Below are positions 25,979-35,400 of a stretch of 64,000 nucleotides of DNA, one piece after another; within the stretch, counting starts at the first letter, position 1; each line of letters begins with the position of its first letter. Position numbers and translations under genes: made by a program. The DNA is from Cyanobacteria bacterium REEB67 (GTDB lineage Bacteria; Cyanobacteriota; Vampirovibrionia; Obscuribacterales; Obscuribacteraceae). The stretch spans positions 38,686 through 102,685 of the forward strand of contig JAGXAB010000014.1 in assembly GCA_018971775.1 (NCBI GenBank), written 5' to 3'. Below the pieces are notes generated by a model. The model was not told the origin of the DNA, searched no databases, and saw only the letters and a list, made by a program, of their open reading frames with translations.

Positions 25979-26830
25979 ATGGCCGAAAATTTTACTAACG
26001 ATCGAGCTAATAATCTGGACGACGGAGTTTTCACCAATCTCAACAGTAGCCGCCCGGCTCCCGCTTTTGAGGCTCGCGATTACCAACAGGGCGCCTCGCA
26101 CCCGGCCTCGCGGCCGGCCCCCGCTAACGGCCATCAGCTGTACGGCACCGTTTATCTGGACATGGGTCATTGCACTAGCGGCAATCCGAACCTGACCGAT
26201 CGCAGTAAGCTCGACCAGGGATTTATCGGCCCTGGCTACACCGAATGCCAGATGAACGAGCAGGTCGGCACTAAGTTGATGAATGATTTGCGCGATGCCG
26301 GTCTGCGTGTCGTGCCCACCTGGGATCCAGCCCACCCGCCGGCGCCTGTTTCTAAGGCTGAAGATCTTGCCCGTCGCAACAAGACTGTCAATGATGATCT
26401 AGCCGCCCACTGCGACGACTCGATCTATGTCAGCCTGCACCATGACGAAGATGCTTCGGCAAAAGGCGGCCAGTGCGTTTTTGTCGATGCCACCCGGCGT
26501 GACCAGTCGATCACTCTGGCTCGCAGCATGCAAGCTGCCGCCACTGAAGTGCGCCCGCGCCACGGCACCGAGTCTTGCATCAACAACGACACGACTACCC
26601 AGAACGGCAAACTGGTCGGTTTAAGGGGTGTCAACGCTATCGGAGTGCTGGTGGAAGCGCGCAACGTGATGAATCCTCGCGATGCCGAGACAATGCCGCA
26701 ACCAAAGTATCAGGAACAGGAGGCGCGCAGCCTCGCCACGGGCATCAAAAATTACTTCAATCTCCAGCCCGGCGTTTCCAGGCCCAAAGCCGCCTGTCTG
26801 CAGCAAAAAAGAGCGGGAATAGCTGACTAA
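25979..26830 (+). CDS. N-acetylmuramoyl-L-alanine amidase (Amidase_3 type)
   Basis: 283 aa from ATG 25979 (GGAG 5 nt upstream). It would cut the amide bond between MurNAc and L-Ala in peptidoglycan. Zinc ligand pattern of Amidase_3: YLDMGHCTSG (His), then Glu in YTECQMNEQ, SLHHDED (His), and the general base Glu in VLVEARNVMN. The sequence around SLHHDED is SIHANA in classic AmiA/AmiC, so this is divergent. No signal peptide or cell-wall-binding domain is visible, so export by a usual route is doubtful; it may be a cytoplasmic or lysis-dependent enzyme. Confidence 0.85.
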   Translation: MAENFTNDRANNLDDGVFTNLNSSRPAPAFEARDYQQGASHPASRPAPANGHQLYGTVYLDMGHCTSGNPNLTDRSKLDQGFIGPGYTECQMNEQVGTKLMNDLRDAGLRVVPTWDPAHPPAPVSKAEDLARRNKTVNDDLAAHCDDSIYVSLHHDEDASAKGGQCVFVDATRRDQSITLARSMQAAATEVRPRHGTESCINNDTTTQNGKLVGLRGVNAIGVLVEARNVMNPRDAETMPQPKYQEQEARSLATGIKNYFNLQPGVSRPKAACLQQKRAGIAD

Positions 26831-26893
26831 CAGCTGCCTGACAACGGCTTTGAACGATTGAGGTTGTGTAATTTGGGAACATCTTTAGCAGAT

Positions 26894-28597
26894 ATGACTG
26901 CTATTAACCCGACCGACCATCAAGATATTATCGACCTCCTTTCGGCCACTGAGCTGGAAGAGGTGATGGAGCTGTCCTGCGATATTTTAAAAAAATTGCT
27001 CCAGGCAGACGCCGCTGCTATTTTTATGTGGGACACCGATCTCGAGTCGATTTCGGATCGGTTGATCGCAGCCGATAAAAACAAAGATTTTAAGACGCTG
27101 GCCGAATCTTTTGCCAGGGCTTTCGACCCTTCGCTCTTCAGTGATGACAAAGGGACGATCAATCGCAAGGCGCGCATTTTTGTCGACGAACTGCCTGATG
27201 ATTTGGATTTGAGCGTGCAGCGATCGGTGTTGAAACATTTAGGCGATATCATCGTCGTCCGTATGATGATGCAAGCGGATGGCGGCAGCGATGCCGACCA
27301 GGACGAAGATGATGATGTTGAAGAAGAACTGAAAGCGATCGCTCTGCTAAGTGGGCGCGATCTCGACGTCGAAAATGCCGCCGCCACAATCGCTGGTTAT
27401 CCGCTGGCACTGGCTTTATCTCGCTCTTTTGAAATCAGCGAATTGCAGCGCGAGAATGAGCGGCTGCGCGGTCAGTACGAAGAAATCGAAGACAAGACTT
27501 CGAGTATGGAAGAGCAGACACGCAAGCTCATCCATGACATTACGGCCCGCGATTCGATTCGCATGAAACAGCTCGAGCGCGAGCGCCTTGTCTACTGGAT
27601 TTCCAATGCCGTGCGCAGCTCGGTGCACATCCAGGAAGTACTGGATATGACTGTCGAAAAGTTGGGCAATCAGTTTAGCGTCAGTCGGGCTGTACTTTTT
27701 CGCGCCGACGAGATGGGCAATGTGCCTGAAGTATTTGAATTTATTCAGACCGGCGTCAGCTCGGTCAAGCATCTATTCCTCACTGATGAGGGACAGGAGT
27801 TTGTGCGTCAGGCGCTCAGCAAGGAAAGCCCGGAGAGCATCGAAAACCCCGAGTATGATGAGCGCTGTATTTATAACCGCGATTTTCTCAAACAAATGCA
27901 GATCACCAGTGGTTTGATCGTGCCTCTCGTCATGCGTACTCGCGTACTGGGAGCGCTTTTTCTGCAAGATTTGAACGCGGCCCGCGACTGGAGCATTGAC
28001 GATATATCGTTAATTGGATCGCTTGCCGATAACCTTTCTGTGGCGATTGAAAATGCTGAATTGCATCAGGAACGCGAGCGGCAAGCCGTCACCGATGGTT
28101 TGACCGGAGTGGCCAACCGTCGGGCTTTCAATGAGAGTCTACAAAAAGAATTTGAGCGTGCCAAGCGTTATGATCAGCCACTTTCCCTGGTGGTAGTCGA
28201 TCTGGATTTTCTGAAGAAAATCAATGATAAGTACGGTCATACAGCCGGTGACGAGGCAATCAAATCGATCGGCTCAGTGCTGCGTCAATCGTCCCGCAGC
28301 ATTGATTTCCCGGCCCGATATGGCGGCGAGGAATTTTGTCTGCTCTTGCCGAATACCGAAATCGACATGGCCGAACAACTGGCCGAGCGATTGCGCCGTC
28401 TGATTAACGAGGTCACTCTGGAAGGACACGGTGCCATTTCCGCTAGCCTTGGCGTGGCCAGCTTCCCCTTGCATGCAGATTCGGCAGAGACGCTTTTCCT
28501 CAAGGCCGACGAAGCTCTCTACAGCGCCAAAGAGGGCGGTCGCAACTGTGTGCGCGTCGCCACGGCGCAGGCAATCAAACCAACTCCCATAGTTTAA
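26894..28597 (+). CDS. GAF-GGDEF diguanylate cyclase
   Basis: 567 aa from ATG 26894; TTG starts at 26858 and 26873 are alternatives. Acidic N-terminal region (to about 190), coiled coil (about 195-235), GAF sensor domain (about 235-395: LVYWISNAVRSSVHIQEVLD ... LFLQDLNAARDW) and a C-terminal GGDEF domain. The active-site loop is RYGGEEF and the inhibitory site RSID lies five residues before it, so the enzyme should make cyclic di-GMP from GTP and be product-inhibited. No membrane segment, so cytoplasmic. Followed by a zinc-ribbon gene on the same strand after 179 bp. Confidence 0.92.
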   Translation: MTAINPTDHQDIIDLLSATELEEVMELSCDILKKLLQADAAAIFMWDTDLESISDRLIAADKNKDFKTLAESFARAFDPSLFSDDKGTINRKARIFVDELPDDLDLSVQRSVLKHLGDIIVVRMMMQADGGSDADQDEDDDVEEELKAIALLSGRDLDVENAAATIAGYPLALALSRSFEISELQRENERLRGQYEEIEDKTSSMEEQTRKLIHDITARDSIRMKQLERERLVYWISNAVRSSVHIQEVLDMTVEKLGNQFSVSRAVLFRADEMGNVPEVFEFIQTGVSSVKHLFLTDEGQEFVRQALSKESPESIENPEYDERCIYNRDFLKQMQITSGLIVPLVMRTRVLGALFLQDLNAARDWSIDDISLIGSLADNLSVAIENAELHQERERQAVTDGLTGVANRRAFNESLQKEFERAKRYDQPLSLVVVDLDFLKKINDKYGHTAGDEAIKSIGSVLRQSSRSIDFPARYGGEEFCLLLPNTEIDMAEQLAERLRRLINEVTLEGHGAISASLGVASFPLHADSAETLFLKADEALYSAKEGGRNCVRVATAQAIKPTPIV

Positions 28598-28776
28598 TAT
28601 TCAAGGGCGAGCCTCATTTTCTATCTGTCTTTAAAGACGGCATTTTTGCTCAACTATTAGGACTTTGTATAGTCCGGTTATTTTGCCCCGGGGAAGGTAT
28701 AAATGAAAGCAGAGAGATAATTTTCCCAGTCCAGTAAGCAGGGCCAAAGACGCTTCACCAGTCAGGAGAGCTAAAA

Positions 28777-29259
28777 GTGAGCATTATCGATAATGTCTTG
28801 AATTCGGTAGCAAAAGAAGTGAGCAAGGTGCAGTCGCGCTCGCAGGAGATGATGCAGGGCTTTAGCCTGCAAAACCAGGTCAACGAGCTGGAGCGCAAGA
28901 AAAACGCGAAGTTTATGGAAATCGGCCGTCTGATCTACGACAAGCATCACAATAACAAAGAAGTTTCGGATGAAATAATCGACGAGCGTTGCAGTGAAGT
29001 GACGGCACTCAGTCATGAGATTTCGGTTTTGCAGGCTGAAATTGATCAGATTAGGGTTAAAAACGATCCCGATGCCACCCCATCGCAAAAATCGGAAGCA
29101 AAGGCAGGATTTAAGACATCCCCTGATTATCACTGCCCGAGTTGCAATGCACCGGCCAGCCGTGAGAAACCTTTCTGCCCGGCCTGCGGGGAGTCTTTGA
29201 AAGGCTCCAAGCATGAAACGGATCCGGTCGATGTCGAGCCTCAGGACTCGGTCAATTAG
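28777..29259 (+). CDS. Coiled-coil protein with C-terminal zinc ribbon
   Basis: 160 aa from a GTG start with AGGAG about 8 nt upstream. Residues 10-95 form a long helix with heptad character (NELERKKNAKFMEIGRLIYD; SEVTALSHEISVLQAEIDQI). Residues 117-138 have CPSC-x(11)-CPAC, a zinc ribbon like those that end phage-shock and double-zinc-ribbon proteins. Role unknown; such proteins bind nucleic acid or partner proteins. Gene stands before the giant gene. Confidence 0.75.
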   Translation: MSIIDNVLNSVAKEVSKVQSRSQEMMQGFSLQNQVNELERKKNAKFMEIGRLIYDKHHNNKEVSDEIIDERCSEVTALSHEISVLQAEIDQIRVKNDPDATPSQKSEAKAGFKTSPDYHCPSCNAPASREKPFCPACGESLKGSKHETDPVDVEPQDSVN

Positions 29260-29443
29260 CCCGGCCAGGCCGGCTAGATAAATAATCATAGAATCGCGCG
29301 CTCGGCTGGTGTTTTGCACTGGTCGGGCAGCTCTGTTTTAGCCTAAACTCGGATGTCAAGAAATGCCCTTATCCGTATATATGGGTATAACTTACTAGGT
29401 TGTCTTATTTATGGCGCGATTAGCCCTTTCCCCGGGTAATTAA

Positions 29444-32400
29444 ATGGTCTCGGAGCTGCATAAACCTGCGCCCACCAAAGACGACACTTCGGCCAGGGCG
29501 GATGCCGCGGAAAAACACGGCGGCCATGCCGATAAGGCCGACCCTTCCAAGCTTCACGCCGATACGCACGGCAGCGACGCACTCGAGCAGCAGCGCAGCG
29601 CTCGCAACCAGGCCGATCACCATACTGCGCCTCTACCCGCGGTTGAGGTAGTCGACCATTCGCTCAAGCGCGATGGCTCCGCTCAAAATTATCCCGTTCA
29701 AAAAGGCGACACCCTGAGCGATATCGCCCGTCGCCAATTGCCGCCCGGCGCGTCCGTCCATGAGATTTACAATCAAGTCAAAGAAATCGCCAAAGCCAAT
29801 CACATCCCTGACGCAAACAAGATTGGCGAAGGGCAACTCCTGCACCTGCCCGCGCATGTCGCTCATGCCCACAGCGATGGGCGTCATGCCGCCGCTCCAC
29901 AGGCCGGCAAAGATCATCCAGCTGTAACTCCTCCGTCTGCAAAAGATCAGCCAGCGGTAACTCCTCCGGCCGCAATAGACCAGCCGCATCTACCAGCTGC
30001 AAAAGACCAGCCCGCTGTATCTCCGCCGGCTGCAAAAGACCAGCCAGCTGTAACGCCTCCGGTCGGTAAAGACCAGCCGCAGCCACCAGCTGCAAAAGAC
30101 CAGCCAGCCGCAGCTCCACCGGCTGGAAAAGACCAGCCAGCTGTTGCACCGCCAGCTGCACAAGACCAGACTCAGCCGCAGGCGCCGCATGATCAAACGC
30201 CGGCTGTCCCGGCCGCCACCGCCGAACAAAAAGCCGCCGCCATCCAGACAAGCGTCGACGCTTTGCAAAAGGCACTGGGTGATGACAATCCGACGCCACC
30301 GCCTGCTTTTGGCGATGGCATGATGGCGTACACCGGACCGATCACCGACAGTCATAAAATCATGCAAGTCCTGGGCGATAAATCGCCGGAGGAAGTGAAG
30401 GCAATCGCTAGCGCTTTTGATCAGGCCCATGGCAAGGAGCACGGCGGTCGCAGTCTAGAAGAGATCATCAAAGATAGACTGTCCGGTACCGAGCGCGACA
30501 AAGCCGTCGATCTTTTCCACCGCAAGGATAAGGCTGATGATGCCGGCCGTGTCCATACTGCCCTTGAAGAAATGCATGAATGGGGCGGACGCTCCAGGGC
30601 TAATTGCGAAAAGGATATTCGCGACACGCTGGCCACAATGAATTCCGCTCAGATTGCCGATTTCAAATCGGATTATCAGGGCCGCTATGGACATAGCTTC
30701 GACTCCGACGTCAATAGCGATACAAAAATGTCAGCTGAGACAAAGGCGGCAATAGGCATCTACAGCCACGGTGCTGACCATCGCAGTGCCAAAGACACTG
30801 AGGATTTAGCCGATCTTGCCGTCAAAGCCAAAAGTCTGGACATGTTCCAGGAGGCCTTCCGCGATGCTTCGCCGGAAGCGCGTAAGCAGTTTATGGCCAG
30901 CGATGGCGAAGCCAAAATGAAAGGCGCCTTTGGCGGTATCTTCTCTGATAAGGATGTCGAGAAAGCGCGCGAATATGTCAATGCCGGGCAGCTTGATACG
31001 GCTACTAAAATCACTGATAACGTCGGCGTCTTCAGCTCGAACGGCGCAGCCATTGATAATTCCATAAACAATATGACGCAAGCCGAGCGCGATCAGTATG
31101 CCCGCGGCAAAGCGGCCGCGTCGACTTTTCAGGAGTATCAGACTGAAGCAGCCGGCGAAAGTGTTGTCACCACATTCAATACCGACGGTTACAACAAGCT
31201 CAATCCTGAGCAAAAAGCCGATTACGATAAATATCGCGCCATCCATGATGGACTGCAATCAGCAGGCGACCAGGCCAAAGTGGCACGCTGGGAAGATATG
31301 ATCGCCAACAAGGGCGAGACTCTGGTGACCAAGCTCGCCCAGCACGGCGGTTTTACCACAGACAAAGTGGATAAGGCGCTCTCTGATATAGAGGGCATGA
31401 ACGCTCAGGACTTCGACCATCTCAAGCACAATCCCGAATATCGCAAGCAGGTCGATGCTGCTCTGGCTCTCAATTACAGCGGCGATGATCTGAAGCGTGC
31501 CGAGGCCACTCTCGATCGTAAACTTTCGCATGATACCTTCGAACAGTCCCAGAGCGAACAACGTTCGACCGAGCAGCAGATTGCCGATAAGACCGGCTTC
31601 TGGAGCAATGATCGAGCCGGCATGCTTGCCGCCGTCGAGCACATGTCGCCCGCTGAGCAGCAGCGTTATCGCGAAGAACCGGCTTTTAAAAAGCAGCTCG
31701 ACGAGCAGATCGCAAACGGCATGAGCGATTCGGCTGAAGGTCTTGTCGCCATGCGTGAGCTCGATCGGATCGGTAAGGGTCTGCCTCCCTCTGAAGACAT
31801 TGTCTCCAAGATGGCGCTGCACCTGAATGGCTCCAAAGAAACGCCGGCGATGCTTTCCGAAATAGAGACCGCCTTCAAGCAAGATCCGACTTTGCGCGAG
31901 CGTCTCAAAAATCCGCAGACACCGGAAGATAAAGAACTGGCAAGAGGCTTCGAGAGCCTCGGGCGACATAACTTTGGCGGCGATTACGACAAGTATGTAG
32001 CACCGCTGCTCAAGGACGGCAGCATACCTTTTCAGACTCGAGCCAAGCTTTACGACGGCTGGTTTAGTAACGACACCAAGGGACTTTATGAGTCTATCGC
32101 CGGTGCATCTCCTGAAGATAAAAAGGCTCTCGCCGCCGATCCGAAGAAGATGCTGCCATTTTTGACCGATCAACAGGCTGCTCTTGCCGGCACCATTGCT
32201 TCTCAAGACGGTCAGATTAAGCCCGAAGATCGTATGCGGGCCGCCGTGCTCGGCATGAGCGGCGACAAAGACGCGATCAAGGAAATGGGTGAATCGCTCA
32301 AGCCGGAAGAACGCGCTCAGCTCATTCGTGATTACGAAACAAAATACAAATCCAATCTGGTTTCAGACCTGGATGACAAACTAAGCGGGCAGGACCGCAC

Positions 32401-35400
32401 CGAAGCCGAGCGCAATTTCCGCGATTTGCCTGATAGCGCCAGAGCCGCTTTCAATAGCGCTCGCGATGAGGAATATCGCAGTAACGACGGCATTGGTCGC
32501 GCCTTTGTCCGCAATGCCTGGGACGGCACCTCGGATATGAGCCGCGATGATCTCAACAAATACGCTGCCGCCATGTCCGGTTATGCGCGCGACTACAAAG
32601 AAATGCCGGTCGCTCAGAGCGAGAAGATGTCGACCGACCTGACCCAGGCAGTCGATCTTTATCGCAAATCCAAAGGTGCCGCCGCCGATGCCGTCGTCGA
32701 TGGTACGGTCATAGTTGCCGGTGTTGGTCTGGCTGCCGTCACAGGTGGTGTCAGTCTCGGATTGATTGCCACCACTACACTTGGTGGCGCTGCCCTGAAG
32801 GTCGGTACGAAAGCGGCGATCATGGGCGACGATTACGACAGCAGCAAGATTGGTGTTGATGCTGTTACAGGCGGTGTCGATGCAGCGACCATGGTGCTGG
32901 GCCCTGGTGAAATCGCCAAGGTCTTGCAAATCGGTGGTAAGGCCGGTATTGCCGCCGGCGAGCTGACCATTGCCGAAGCGGCTGCAGTGGCCAAGGCGGG
33001 CGGCAAACAGCTGCTCAAGGAGGGCGTCGAGGCCGGACTTGGTAATGAGCTAAAAGGTACTGTCACGACGGCCCTCGCTCATGGTGCCAAAGAAGTCGAT
33101 GAAAAATCGATCCAGGCCATGGCCGAAAAATATGCCGCCTCTCCGGAAGACGTAACAGCCGTCAAAGAGATGCTGACCAAAAATCTCAATCAAGCCGTCG
33201 CCAGCGAGTCGACCAGTGCGCTACGCAACACTGTCCGCGAAGTCGCTCTCAACTCCGGCGCCGGTGCCATCGGCGGCGGTACATCCGGCGCTGTGCGGGC
33301 CACTTCCGAGTGGGACAGCAGTCAGAGTGTGGGAGAAAATCTTACATCAATCGGTGAGCAGACTCTGATGGGAGCTACCAGTGGTGCTGTCATGGGTGGC
33401 GGCGCCTCGCTCGGTTTCAAGGCTGTCGGCAAGGGTTTTGCCGCGGCCCGGGAAGCGGTTGGATCGCATCTGCGGCCATCGGGCGCGGCTGATCTGGCCG
33501 AGCATCTCCATGTCGGCGACACTGTCCTGCCGGTCGGCGAACACACCGTCCTCGATAAGAGTGGACGAGTGGCCGAGATCCATGGAGCCAATCGCACCGA
33601 TGTCACTTACCATGAAAGCGGCCCGATGGAAGGCCAGGTCGCTAAGATCGACATGCACAATGGTACCAAGTACGAAAGCAGCGCCGATGGTAAGTGGCGC
33701 TTGACCAGCCCCGAGCACCCGCAAGGAGCCGCGCTCGATGGCGAAGTAAAAGTAAAAGCCAATGGCGACATCCAGGTCCAACATGCCAACGGCGATATTG
33801 AAACTCATTATCCAGACGGCGTTCGCGACCTGCAGCAGAAAGAATCCGGCAATACGATTTCGTATGGCAAAGACGGCAAATTGCTTGCCGTCAACACTCG
33901 CAGCGGTCAGGTCGCCGAATATGGCTACACTCCCGAGGGCAACTTCGAGGGCGTGCAATATAAAAATGGTCGCAGTATTACCAGCGAAGACGGCGGTAAG
34001 ACCTGGAACTTTAAAGACGGCAGCGACGCTGTCCCTCGCAAAATTGAAGGCTCGGTCAGCAAGGATGAGGCCGGTAACATCATCCTCAAAGCCGATGGTT
34101 TGCGTGATCAGGTTTACCGACCGGACGGCTCATCGTCTTACATCGACCCGGTCAGCGGCAAACCGGCCGATATTACCTATCCCGACGGCAGAGTGGCCCG
34201 GCTGGAGTATGGTAAAGACGGCATAGTCACTCGTTACACCACTCCTGATGGGACCACCTATCATGCTGAAAAGCTGACGGATGGCCGTGAGTCGCAGATA
34301 TACAACATTATATCTGCCGATGGGACTGAAAAAGATTGGACTCCCGCTACGTTTCGCGTCAGCAGGGATGGCATTGTTTCCGGCGAGATCGTCGGTCTGT
34401 CCTTTTCCAACGACACTGATGGTCGGATCCTCAATTTTGATCCGCTCAGTGGGCAGCCCTACCGCGAGATTGTGCCGGACGGCTATGCTCGGGAAGGACT
34501 TACTCCCGGTGCCGATGGCCGGCTGCTCGATCAAAATGGCAAGAAAGTCGACTACACTCGAGAAAAATTTGGATACAGCGTCTCTCACAATGAAGCCGGT
34601 GCACTGAGGCAGGTCGAAGCCGAGCTCAAAGACGTCAAGGCAATTGGTGCTGATGGCAAGCCGACCTCCGCCTATGACAGCCTGATTAATGACCCGACTT
34701 TGAACGATGCCCAAAAAGACAATATCGTTCGCAATCTCGCCTTTGTTCGTGAGCATTTCGCCGGCTATCGCGTCGGCGATCGTATGCATCCGGATCCGGA
34801 AGTAAACTGGATACATACCCAGGGCGAAATGGCCAAGGTTCTGGAAGTGGGCCGGGCTAAGAAGTTGAGCGGCGAGGAACTTCAAGATAGTGTTCTGGCG
34901 TCGATGTATTCCGATTCGGTCAAATTTGCCTTCCCCCCTCCCGACGGCGCCTCAGCCAATTTTTTCACTCACCATCTTGATGGGGCTCTGGCCGCACAGC
35001 AGCAGCTGCTCCGTCAGGGGCTTGCCCCCGAGCGGGTAGACCGCATAGTCGAGGCGATTAAAGCTCACCAGATCGCTCCCCCAGAGCTGATGGGTCAGCT
35101 TTATCATATGTCGATCAGCGGTGAATTGAGTCGCAAATTTAGAGCCGGCGAAATCGATACAGGCGAATATGAACGCTTGCGTAAAACTCTTAAAAACATG
35201 ACTCAAGTTGGTGCCGATCAAAAACCGCGCCTTTCTTTCATGGCGGATATCAACAACGCGCCCCGTGAAATTGGCGCTGACGGACATATGCAAGTGGTAC
35301 TTTCCGATGATCAGCGTAAGCTACTCAGTTACGCCGGCATCGATAAGTGGTCTGTCCCTTATGATCCGAAATTTGATCCTAACTTCCGCCAGATGAGTAA

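Noticed and set aside
29890..30190. CRISPR-like array in the KDQPA repeats
   Set aside because: Units are coding and contiguous, with no variable spacers between identical repeats.
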